Assembly (NCBI GenBank): GCA_964499865.1 | Contig: CAZCPY010000095.1 | Span: 1 to 11,642 of the forward strand | DNA length: 11,642 nucleotides | Direction of reading: 5' to 3' | Source: JANOGU01 sp964499865 | Lineage (GTDB): Bacteria > Pseudomonadota > Alphaproteobacteria > Rhodobacterales > Rhodobacteraceae | Shown: positions 1-5,947 of the stretch, piece by piece | How positions within the stretch are numbered: the stretch's first letter is position 1 | How the letters are laid out: each line of letters begins with the position of its first letter | The notes under the pieces: model-generated | Told to the model about the DNA's origin: nothing | What the model saw: the letters and a program-made list of their open reading frames with translations, nothing else | Databases searched by the model: none | Position numbers and translations under genes: made by a program

Positions 1-51
1 CCGACCCCCTGCTCCCGAAGCAGGTGCGCTACCAGACTGCGCTACGCTCCG
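1..51 (-). tRNA. tRNA-Pro (anticodon CGG), 3' part cut off by the window edge
   Basis: Read on the minus strand from position 51, the sequence folds as the first two thirds of a tRNA. It has a 7-nt acceptor 5' strand CGGAGCG, TA, a D arm (GCGC / loop AGTCTGGTA / GCGC), A26, then an anticodon arm with perfect 5-bp stem CCTGC/GCAGG around the loop TTCGGGA. The anticodon is CGG at positions 17-15, so it reads the proline codon CCG. The next bases, GGGTCGG, are the variable loop and the first bases of the T arm. The T arm, the acceptor 3' strand and the CCA end lie outside the window. The body sequence matches bacterial proline tRNAs as I recall them. Confidence 0.93.
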
Positions 52-65
52 ACCGTGGCGGGGGG

Positions 66-92
66 GTTATCCCGCGCGGGGCGGCTTGGCAA
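66..92 (-). promoter_or_regulatory. Candidate sigma-70-like promoter of the tRNA-Pro gene
   Basis: On the minus strand, TTGCCA (92-87, 5 of 6 to TTGACA) is followed after a 15-bp spacer by GATAAC (71-66, 4 of 6 to TATAAT). The -10 box ends 14 nt before the tRNA 5' end, leaving a leader of about 7 nt. The stretch after the -10 is nearly all G/C, as expected of a discriminator in stable-RNA promoters. The short spacer is a weakness. This lies in the 64-nt gap between the tRNA and the EamA gene stop; no convincing terminator for the EamA gene is visible there. Confidence 0.45.
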
Positions 93-115
93 GGGGGACG
101 CTTCGAGCGGGCGCG

Positions 116-1105
116 TCAGGCCGACCCCTCGTCCTCGAACCGGTGGCGCGCAAGGGTGCTGCGGCCCGACAGGCCCATCATCGTGGAGACCCGCGGCATC
201 AGCCCGGTTTCCGGGCGCGACTGGGTGCGCAGGACGGGCGAGTTCTTCGACGCCTTGCCACGGCCCTCGCGCAGCACGATGTAGAGGCCGGACGCGATGA
301 TGACGCCGGCGCCGATGACGGTGTATTCGTCCGGCGTCTCGTCGAAGATCAGCGCGCCGTAGACGGCGGCCCAGATGATCTGGCTGTACTGCATCGGCGC
401 CACCACCACCGCGGGCGCCGACCGGTAGGCGGCGATGATGAACAGCATGGCGACAAAGCCGAACAGCGCGATCACCCCGATCAGGCCCAGGTGTTCGATC
501 GGCATCGGCCGGTAGACCAGCGGCAGCGCCGCCCCCAGCACGATGAAGTTCGCCACCATCGGATAGAGCAGCAGCACCACCGACCGCTCCTCCGCCCCGA
601 TCTTGCGCACAATGACCGAGGCGAGCGACGAGAACACCGCCGCCGCCAGCGCCGCGGCGTGGCCGAGGCTGAGCGGCGCCGACCCGGGGCGCAGCACGAT
701 CAGCACGCCGACCAGCCCCACCACCACCGCAAGCCCCCGGCGGATACCCACGCGCTCGCCCAGGATGGGGATCGACAGGAGGGTGATCAGCAGGGGTGCG
801 GCGAAGAGGATGGCATAGGTCTGCGCCAGCGGCAGGACGGAAAAGGCGTAGAAGGCCGTCACCCCGGTGATCAGCGCCGAGACGGTGCGCAGCGCCGTCC
901 ACCAGGGATGCCGCGGGATCAGGTTGCCGTCGGTGCGGTCGCGCATCAGCATCAGCGTGACCAGCGGAAAGCCCAGCAGCACCGAGAAGAAGATGATCTG
1001 GATGGGCGAATAGAGACCTCCGAGGAACTTCACCACCACGTCATGGGTGGCGAAGATGCCAAAGGACAGAAGCGCAAGCAGGGCGCCGCGGGCGGTTGGG
1101 GTCAT
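116..1105 (-). CDS. EamA-family (DMT superfamily) membrane transporter, 329 aa
   Basis: An inner-membrane permease of the drug/metabolite transporter superfamily with two EamA repeats, about ten hydrophobic segments in all. The first repeat starts directly at the N-terminus (GALLALLSFGIFATHDVVVK) and ends with a typical EamA helix containing VGLVGVLIVLRPG. The second repeat starts near SLGHAAALAAAVFSSLAS and ends at the helix before IVLREGRG. The ATG at 1105 begins the protein just before the first helix; the open frame extends upstream only as low-complexity, Arg-rich sequence. A polar tail of about 50 residues follows the last helix and is of no known function. The substrate cannot be told from sequence; relatives export amino acids, metabolites or drugs. 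It is divergent from the VanZ-like gene. Confidence 0.88.
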   Translation of the reverse strand: MTPTARGALLALLSFGIFATHDVVVKFLGGLYSPIQIIFFSVLLGFPLVTLMLMRDRTDGNLIPRHPWWTALRTVSALITGVTAFYAFSVLPLAQTYAILFAAPLLITLLSIPILGERVGIRRGLAVVVGLVGVLIVLRPGSAPLSLGHAAALAAAVFSSLASVIVRKIGAEERSVVLLLYPMVANFIVLGAALPLVYRPMPIEHLGLIGVIALFGFVAMLFIIAAYRSAPAVVVAPMQYSQIIWAAVYGALIFDETPDEYTVIGAGVIIASGLYIVLREGRGKASKNSPVLRTQSRPETGLMPRVSTMMGLSGRSTLARHRFEDEGSA

Positions 1106-1172
1106 GGGTCGGGTCCGTCCTGCGGCACGCGGGCGCCGCCTCGTCGTCTTGTCGCAGATGCCCCTCGAAGGC

Positions 1173-1192
1173 TCAACCCTTTGTGCGGTTGA
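1173..1192. promoter_or_regulatory. Inverted repeat in the EamA/VanZ-like divergent region
   Basis: TCAACC and GGTTGA form a perfect 6-bp inverted repeat with an 8-nt spacer, in the 118-nt gap between the divergent EamA and VanZ-like starts. The size and placement would suit a dimeric regulator serving both genes, but no regulator gene is adjacent and a short repeat like this can arise by chance. No good -35/-10 pair was recognised elsewhere in the gap. Confidence 0.3.
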
Positions 1193-1223
1193 AGTTTCCG
1201 GCGCAATGGCGGAAACGGGGCCG

Positions 1224-1589
1224 ATGACCGACCGCTTCGCCACCCGCCTGACCCTGGCCCTGACCCTTGCCGTTGCCGCGGCGATCGGCGTCGGCACGCT
1301 TGTCCCGCTGCCGGGCGCCCTGCGCCTGCCCGGCAGCGACAAGCTGCACCACTTCGCAGCCTTTGCGGTGCTGGTGCTGCCGGTTGCCGCGCTGCGGCCG
1401 CGGTGGAGCCTGGCCGCGGTCCTGCTTGCGCTGGCCTATGGTGCGGCCATCGAGCTGGTGCAGCCGCACATCGGCCGCACCGGCGATGTCGCCGACCTGG
1501 CGGCCGACGCCGCGGGCGTGGCCGTCGGGATGGGTGCCGGGCGCCTGCTGGCGCGCGCGGTCAGAGGCTGGCGTCCAGCGCTGCGATGA
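1224..1589 (+). CDS. VanZ-like family small membrane protein, 121 aa
   Basis: A small integral membrane protein with a VanZ-like layout: a first helix at about residues 8-28, the conserved stretch GSDKLHHFAAFAVL (37-50), helices at about 43-57 and 62-77, then IELVQPHIGRTGDVADLAAD (76-95) leading into a Gly/Ala-rich last helix. The DKLHHF and GRTGDxxDLxxD motifs are the family signatures. VanZ itself gives low-level teicoplanin resistance, but most chromosomal relatives have no known role, so no resistance function is claimed. The start at 1224 was chosen because GGAAACGGGG lies just upstream; ATG 1206 is an in-frame alternative adding six residues. Its 3' end overlaps the leuB 3' end by 29 nt on the opposite strand. 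Confidence 0.78.
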   Translation: MTDRFATRLTLALTLAVAAAIGVGTLVPLPGALRLPGSDKLHHFAAFAVLVLPVAALRPRWSLAAVLLALAYGAAIELVQPHIGRTGDVADLAADAAGVAVGMGAGRLLARAVRGWRPALR

Positions 1590-2664
1590 CCGCATCGCCC
1601 ATCGCCGCCGTGCCCACCGGCACGCCGCCCGCGGGGCCCATCAGGTCGGCGGTGCGCAGGCCCTGCGCCAGCACCGCCTCGACCGCGCGTTCGACCCGCG
1701 CCGCCTCGTCGCCCGCGTCGAAGGAATAGCGCAGCGCCATGGCGAAGCTCAGGATGCAGGCGATGGGGTTGGCCTTGCCCTGACCGGCGATGTCCGGCGC
1801 CGACCCGTGCACGGGTTCGTACAGCGCCTTCGGCCGCCCGTTCGCCATCGGCGCACCGAGGGACGCCGAGGGCAGCATGCCGAGGCTGCCGGTCAGCATC
1901 GCGGCGAGGTCCGACAGCAGGTCGCCGAACAGGTTGTCGGTGACGATCACGTCGAACTGCTTGGGCCAGCGGGTAAGCTGCATGGCGCCCGCGTCGGCAT
2001 ACATGTGGCTGAGCGCAACGTCGGGGTATTCGCGGTCGTGCACCTCCTGCACCACCTGGCGCCACAGCACGCCCGATTCCATCACGTTGGCCTTCTCCAT
2101 CGAGCAGACCCTGTTGGCCCGCCGCCGGGCGAGGTCAAAGGCCGACCGCGCCACGCGGGCGATTTCGGATTCCGTGTAGCGCTGCGTGTTGATGCCGACA
2201 CGCTCGTTGCCCTCGGTGTGGATGCCGCGGGGTTCGCCGAAATAGACGCCCGAGGTCAGCTCGCGCACGATGACGATGTCGAGGCCCGACACCACATCCT
2301 TCTTGAGGGACGAAAAGTCGGCCAGCGCGTCGAAGCACTGGGCGGGGCGCAGGTTGGCGTAAAGGTCCATCTCCTTGCGCAGGCGCAGAAGGCCGCGCTC
2401 GGGCTTGAGGCTGAAGTCGAGGGCGTCGTACTGCGGCCCGCCCACGGCGCCCAGCAGCACCGCATCCACCGCCTGCGCGCGTTCCATCGTGGCATCCGTC
2501 AGCGGCGTGCCGTGCGCGTCATGGCTGCACCCGCCGACCAGCCCCTCTTCCACCTCGAACCGCAGGCCCCTGCGGTCGCCCATCCAGGCGATGACCTTCT
2601 TGACCTCGGCCATGACCTCGGGGCCGATGCCGTCGCCGGCGAGGATGAGCAGACGGTTCGTCAT
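1561..2664 (-). CDS. leuB: 3-isopropylmalate dehydrogenase LeuB, 367 aa
   Basis: Cytoplasmic enzyme that oxidises and decarboxylates 3-isopropylmalate to 2-oxoisocaproate with NAD, the last dedicated step before transamination to leucine. The length is normal for the family. All key residues are seen: GDGIGPEV (10-17), substrate-binding Arg96, Arg106 and Arg134, catalytic Tyr141 in SGVYFGEPRG, Lys191 in MEKANV, the metal-binding aspartates Asp223, Asp247 and Asp251 (TDNLFGDLLSD), and the NAD-binding GSAPDIAGQGKANP (287-300). The SMEKANVMESGVLW form is typical of the alphaproteobacterial type. ATG 2664 has GGAG about 9 nt upstream. The gene is separated from leuC/leuD by the ars module and two other genes, and runs divergently from the ars module. 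Confidence 0.97.
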   Translation of the reverse strand: MTNRLLILAGDGIGPEVMAEVKKVIAWMGDRRGLRFEVEEGLVGGCSHDAHGTPLTDATMERAQAVDAVLLGAVGGPQYDALDFSLKPERGLLRLRKEMDLYANLRPAQCFDALADFSSLKKDVVSGLDIVIVRELTSGVYFGEPRGIHTEGNERVGINTQRYTESEIARVARSAFDLARRRANRVCSMEKANVMESGVLWRQVVQEVHDREYPDVALSHMYADAGAMQLTRWPKQFDVIVTDNLFGDLLSDLAAMLTGSLGMLPSASLGAPMANGRPKALYEPVHGSAPDIAGQGKANPIACILSFAMALRYSFDAGDEAARVERAVEAVLAQGLRTADLMGPAGGVPVGTAAMGDAVIAALDASL

Positions 2665-2698
2665 GGCAGGGGCTCCGGTTCCGGGGATGCGGGCGCGG

Positions 2699-2725
2699 GG
2701 TATCCGCGGCGGGGGACGCGGTCAA
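2699..2725 (-). promoter_or_regulatory. Candidate leuB promoter
   Basis: On the minus strand TTGACC (2725-2720, 5 of 6 to TTGACA) is followed by a 15-bp spacer and GATACC (2704-2699, 3 of 6 to TATAAT). This would give a leader of roughly 30 nt before the leuB ATG, with room for its GGAG ribosome binding site. No leader peptide rich in Leu codons was seen, so no attenuator can be argued. The match is weak. Confidence 0.3.
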
Positions 2726-2807
2726 GACCGGGTCGGCGCAGGCCGCAGGCATGGGAGCAGGCGGTTCAACGGCTTGCGCCGTCTTGCCGCTGTCATCGGA
2801 ACTTCAT

Positions 2808-2842
2808 TCGACATGGGTCATTGCTTCGATTATTCCTGAATC
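2808..2842 (+). promoter_or_regulatory. Candidate promoter/operator of the arsenate module (possibly leaderless)
   Basis: TCGACA (2808-2813, 5 of 6 to TTGACA), a 17-bp spacer and TATTCC (2831-2836) place transcription start at about 2843, which is the A of the ArsR-ArsC ATG. That would make the mRNA leaderless and fits the absence of any Shine-Dalgarno sequence before this ATG. A small inverted repeat, GATT-N7-AATC (2828-2842), overlaps the -10 and touches the start codon; it is a possible ArsR operator. The -10 is poor (3 of 6) and the repeat arms are only 4 bp, so this is tentative. Confidence 0.35.
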
Positions 2843-3694
2843 ATGGAACACTCGTCCGCCGCCCACGCCTTCGCCACCCTCGGCTACCCCGGCCGGCTGG
2901 CCGTCTTTCGCCTGCTGATACGGTTTTCCCCCCGGGGCGCCAGGCCGACCGAAATCGCCGAAGCCCTGGGGATGAAGCCCAACACGCTGTCGCACCACCT
3001 GTCGGACCTGACCGCCTCGGGCCTCGTCACGGTGGAACGGCAGGGACGGTCGCTGCGTTATGCGGTCGACCTCGAGGCGACCGAGGGGCTGATCGGCTAC
3101 CTCGCGCTGGATGTGGGCCGCGGCCGGCCCGACCTGCTTTCCCCCCTGCTGCCTGCCCGGAAGGACGCCCCGATGACCACCCAGGTGCCCGACTCCGACC
3201 TTGACGTGCTGTTCATCTGCTCGGGCAACTCTGCCCGGTCGATCTTTGCCGAGGTGCTGCTGCGCGATCTTGGCCGGGGCAAGTTCCAGGCCTTTTCGGC
3301 CGGCACCCGCCCCGGCACGGCGCTGAACCCCTTCGCGCTCGACGTGCTGCGGCGCAACGGGCACGACGTGACGGGCCTGCGCGCCAAGCACATCTCGGAG
3401 TTCCAGCAGCCCGGCAGCATCGTGATGGATTTCGTCTTCACCGTCTGCGACACCGCGGCGGCCGAGGAGTGCCCGCCCTGGCCCGGCCAGCCGATCACCG
3501 GCCACTGGGGCCTGCCCGACCCGGTCAAGGCCACCGGCACCGACGCGGAAAGGGCGCTGGTCTTCGCCCAGACCTATGCCGCGCTGCGCCGCCGGATCAC
3601 GGCCTTCGTCGCCCTGCCCTTCGAAAGCCTCGGCCGCCTGTCGCTGCAGGCGCGGGTGGACTCCATCGCCACCGAAGCCGAGGCGAGGGCCTGA
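2843..3694 (+). CDS. ArsR-ArsC fusion: ArsR-family repressor domain joined to LMW-phosphatase-type arsenate reductase domain, 283 aa
   Basis: Residues 1-105 are a winged helix-turn-helix domain of ArsR/SmtB type. The HTH is PTEIAEALGMKPNTLSHHLS (35-54) and the wing is VTVERQGRSLRYAV. Residues 115-283 are an LMW-PTPase-like arsenate reductase: P-loop CSGNSARS with Cys126, Arg132 and Ser133, redox-pair candidates Cys202 and Cys210 in VCDTAAAEECP, and general acid Asp226 in HWGLPDP. The first cysteine in the whole protein is Cys126, so the ArsR half lacks the cysteine site that binds arsenite in classical ArsR. The fusion probably represses the operon and may sense arsenate through the C-terminal domain; this is inference. 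An in-frame TGA at 2837-2839 rules out an upstream start. The next gene follows after 5 nt. Confidence 0.92.
   Translation: MEHSSAAHAFATLGYPGRLAVFRLLIRFSPRGARPTEIAEALGMKPNTLSHHLSDLTASGLVTVERQGRSLRYAVDLEATEGLIGYLALDVGRGRPDLLSPLLPARKDAPMTTQVPDSDLDVLFICSGNSARSIFAEVLLRDLGRGKFQAFSAGTRPGTALNPFALDVLRRNGHDVTGLRAKHISEFQQPGSIVMDFVFTVCDTAAAEECPPWPGQPITGHWGLPDPVKATGTDAERALVFAQTYAALRRRITAFVALPFESLGRLSLQARVDSIATEAEARA
3159..3175 (+). promoter_or_regulatory. Internal ribosome binding site and ATG at the ArsR/ArsC fusion joint
   Basis: GGAAGGA (3159-3165) stands 7 nt before an in-frame ATG at 3173, codon 111, in the linker between the two domains. This is a much better start site than that of the full-length gene, which has no Shine-Dalgarno. 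Use of it would give a free 173-aa ArsC-type protein ending at 3694. It may equally be a relic of two genes that became fused. Whether it is used cannot be told from sequence. Confidence 0.5.
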
Positions 3695-3699
3695 CCGCG

Positions 3700-4707
3700 A
3701 TGCCCCGGATCGCGCTGAACGGCCTGGGCCGGATCGGAAAGCTGGTGCTGCGCGACCTGATCGACAGGGGTGCGGGCGGCGAGGTCGTTCTGCTGAACGA
3801 CCCCGCCGGCGATGCGGCGCAGCACGCGCTGCTGATGGAGTTCGACAGCGTGCACGGCCGCTGGCGCACGCCGGTCGCGGCGGCCGAGGGCGCGCTGGTG
3901 CTGGACGGCCGGACCATCCGCCTGACGCATGAAAAGACCATCGAGGCCCTGCCGCTGGCCGGGATGGGGGTCGATCTGGTGATCGACTGCACCGGCGTCT
4001 TCAGGACCGCCGCAAGGGTCGCGCCCTACTACGCCGCGGGGGTGCGGAAGGTGGTGGTCAGCGCGCCGGTCAGGGACGGCGGCGCGCTGAACCTGGTCTA
4101 CGGGGTGAACCACAACCTCTACGACGGGTCGCAGGCGCTGGTCACCGCGGCCTCGTGCACGACGAACTGCCTGGCGCCGGTGGTCAAGGTGATCCACGAG
4201 GCCCTGGTCATCCGGCACGGGGTCATCACCACGATCCATGACGTGACCAACACCCAGACGATGGTGGACCGCCCGGCCAAGGACATGCGCCGCGCGCGGT
4301 CCGCGCTTCTGAACCTGATCCCCACCACCACGGGGTCGGCCACCGCCATCACGCTGATCTACCCCGAACTGAAAGGCCGCCTGAACGGCCACGCCGTGCG
4401 CGTGCCGCTCTTGAACGCGTCCCTGACCGACGCGGTCTTCGAGGTCGAACGCCCGACCACCGCCGCGGAGGTCAACGCCCTGTTCGCCGCCGCCGCCGCC
4501 GGGCCGCTGCAGGGCATCCTGGGGTTCGAGACGCGGGAACTGGTGTCGTCGGATTTCCTGAACGACCCGAGGTCGGCCATCGTCGACGGGCCCTGCACCA
4601 TGGTGGTCAACGGCACGCAGGTGAAGGTCTTCGCCTGGTACGACAACGAATGGGGCTATGCCTGCCGCCTTGCCGACATCACGCGGATGGTGGCGGGCTC
4701 GCTGTGA
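3700..4707 (+). CDS. ArsJ-associated glyceraldehyde-3-phosphate dehydrogenase, 335 aa
   Basis: GAPDH family enzyme. In arsJ operons it uses arsenate in place of phosphate, turning glyceraldehyde 3-phosphate into unstable 1-arseno-3-phosphoglycerate, which ArsJ exports. Seen in sequence: NAD-binding GLGRIGK (8-14) and LLND (31-34); catalytic Cys153 in ASCTTNCLAP; His180 in TTIHDVTNTQ; the PTTTGSA substrate loop (208-214); and the C-terminal WYDNEWGY (313-320). The length is that of a full GAPDH. The ATG at 3700 fits the family N-terminus (MPRIALNGLGRIGK) and has GAGGG upstream inside the preceding gene; the frame is open further upstream but that part only overlaps the ArsC domain. Its stop overlaps the arsJ start. 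Assignment to the arsenate branch rather than glycolysis rests mainly on context. Confidence 0.93.
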   Translation: MPRIALNGLGRIGKLVLRDLIDRGAGGEVVLLNDPAGDAAQHALLMEFDSVHGRWRTPVAAAEGALVLDGRTIRLTHEKTIEALPLAGMGVDLVIDCTGVFRTAARVAPYYAAGVRKVVVSAPVRDGGALNLVYGVNHNLYDGSQALVTAASCTTNCLAPVVKVIHEALVIRHGVITTIHDVTNTQTMVDRPAKDMRRARSALLNLIPTTTGSATAITLIYPELKGRLNGHAVRVPLLNASLTDAVFEVERPTTAAEVNALFAAAAAGPLQGILGFETRELVSSDFLNDPRSAIVDGPCTMVVNGTQVKVFAWYDNEWGYACRLADITRMVAGSL

Positions 4708-5945
4708 CGGCCCCCAACCCGCTGCGCGCCTATGCAGCCGTCACGGCGGCCTACTGGGCCTTCATGCTGTCGGACGGCGCGCTCAGGATGCTGGTGCTGC
4801 TGCATTTCAACGGCTTGGGCTTTTCGCCGGTGCAACTGGCCTGGCTGTTCCTTTTGTACGAGGCCGCCGGGATCGCCACCAACCTCGCCGCGGGCTGGCT
4901 GGCCGCGCGCTTCGGCCTTGCGGCGACGCTGTATGGCGGGCTGGCCTTGCAGATCGGCGCGCTGGCGGCGCTGGCGCAGCTTGACCCGGGCTGGGGCATC
5001 GCCGCCTCGGTCGGCTTCGTGATGGCGGTGCAGGGCGTGTCGGGCGTGGCCAAGGACCTGGCCAAGATGTCGTCCAAGTCGGCCGTCAAGCTGCTGGCGC
5101 CCGAGGGCGGCCTGTTCCGCTGGGTGGCGGCGCTGACGGGGTCGAAGAACGCGGTCAAGGGGCTGGGGTTCTTCCTCGGGGCCGCGCTGCTGGCGCTGGC
5201 GGGGTTCCCGGCGGCGGTCTGGGCCATGGCGGGGGTGCTGGCGGCGATCCTGGCCGCGGTCGCCCTGTTCCTGCCCGCGGGCCTGCCCGGACGCATGAAG
5301 GCCGAGGACGCCTGGGGCGGCTGGCGGTCGTCCGACCCGCGGGTCAACCGCCTGAGCCTTGCCCGCCTGTTCCTGTTCGGCGCGCGGGACGTGTGGTTCG
5401 TGGTGGGGATCCCGGTCTATTTCCAGGCGGTGCTGTCCGACGGCACGGCAGAGGGGCGGCGCGCGGCGTTCTTCCTGATCGGCGGGTTCCTCGCCTTGTG
5501 GATCATCGCCTATGGCCTGGTGCAGGCCTTCGCGCCCCGCCTGCTGGGCGCGCACGCGCAGCCGCCGGAGGCGATGACGCGCAAGGCGGCCGCCTGGGCC
5601 GGGCTGCTGGTGCCGATCCCCTTCCTGCTGGCAGGCGCCGCGCTTGCGGCGGGCGGGCCCGCGCCCTGGCTGACCGCCGCGCTCATCGGTGGGCTTCTGG
5701 TCTTCGGCTTTGTCTTTGCGGTCAATTCCTCGGTCCATTCCTACCTGATCCTGGCCTTCGGCACGGCGGACCGGATCACGCGGGACGTGGGCTTCTACTA
5801 CATGGCCAATGCGGCGGGGCGGCTGGTCGGCACGCTTCTGTCGGGGCTCAGCTACCAGATGGGCGGGCTGGCCCTGTGCCTGGCCACCGCGGGCGCCATG
5901 GCGCTGGCCAGCTGGCTGGCCGCCCGGCGCCTGCTGCCGGGCTAG
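4704..5945 (+). CDS. arsJ: ArsJ, major facilitator exporter of 1-arseno-3-phosphoglycerate, 413 aa
   Basis: Inner-membrane MFS permease that exports the organoarsenical made by the preceding GAPDH; the product breaks down outside to arsenate and 3-phosphoglycerate. The protein has about twelve hydrophobic segments. The ArsJ-specific stretch after the fourth helix is clear: GVAKDLAKMSSKSAVKLLAP, followed by FRWVAALTGSKNAVKGLGFF, both Lys/Ser-rich and likely substrate-related. A second marker is the late segment with GFYYMANAAGRLVGTLLSG. The start is taken as GTG 4704, which overlaps the GAPDH stop as GTGA, giving tight translational coupling; the N-terminus (TAPNPLRAYAAVTAAYWAF) fits the family. 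It ends 2 nt from the stop of the convergent EEP gene, so any terminator must lie inside that gene. Confidence 0.94.
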   Translation: MTAPNPLRAYAAVTAAYWAFMLSDGALRMLVLLHFNGLGFSPVQLAWLFLLYEAAGIATNLAAGWLAARFGLAATLYGGLALQIGALAALAQLDPGWGIAASVGFVMAVQGVSGVAKDLAKMSSKSAVKLLAPEGGLFRWVAALTGSKNAVKGLGFFLGAALLALAGFPAAVWAMAGVLAAILAAVALFLPAGLPGRMKAEDAWGGWRSSDPRVNRLSLARLFLFGARDVWFVVGIPVYFQAVLSDGTAEGRRAAFFLIGGFLALWIIAYGLVQAFAPRLLGAHAQPPEAMTRKAAAWAGLLVPIPFLLAGAALAAGGPAPWLTAALIGGLLVFGFVFAVNSSVHSYLILAFGTADRITRDVGFYYMANAAGRLVGTLLSGLSYQMGGLALCLATAGAMALASWLAARRLLPG

Positions 5946-5947
5946 GC

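Larger units (their letters stand above)
2665..2842. other. Divergent intergenic region between leuB and the arsenate module
   Basis: 178 nt with no gene. It holds a candidate leuB promoter nearer leuB and a candidate ars promoter abutting the ArsR-ArsC start; the two are annotated separately. The half next to the ars genes (about 2790-2842) is clearly more AT-rich than the rest of the neighbourhood, as expected of a promoter/operator. Confidence 0.6.

Noticed and set aside
2813..2839. Eight-codon upstream frame just before the ArsR-ArsC start (possible leader peptide)
   Set aside because: It has no ribosome binding site and would lie upstream of the predicted transcription start. Nothing about its short sequence suggests attenuation.
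1267..3204. Plus-strand open frame of 645 codons across leuB
   Set aside because: It runs antisense to a complete LeuB with all catalytic residues and is rich in Arg, His and Gln without any domain; it is a GC artefact.
3700..4707. Glycolytic/gluconeogenic housekeeping GAPDH
   Set aside because: It is placed between an arsenate regulator and arsJ with a 5-nt gap and a GTGA overlap, which points to the ArsJ-associated enzyme, although the catalytic motifs alone cannot tell them apart.
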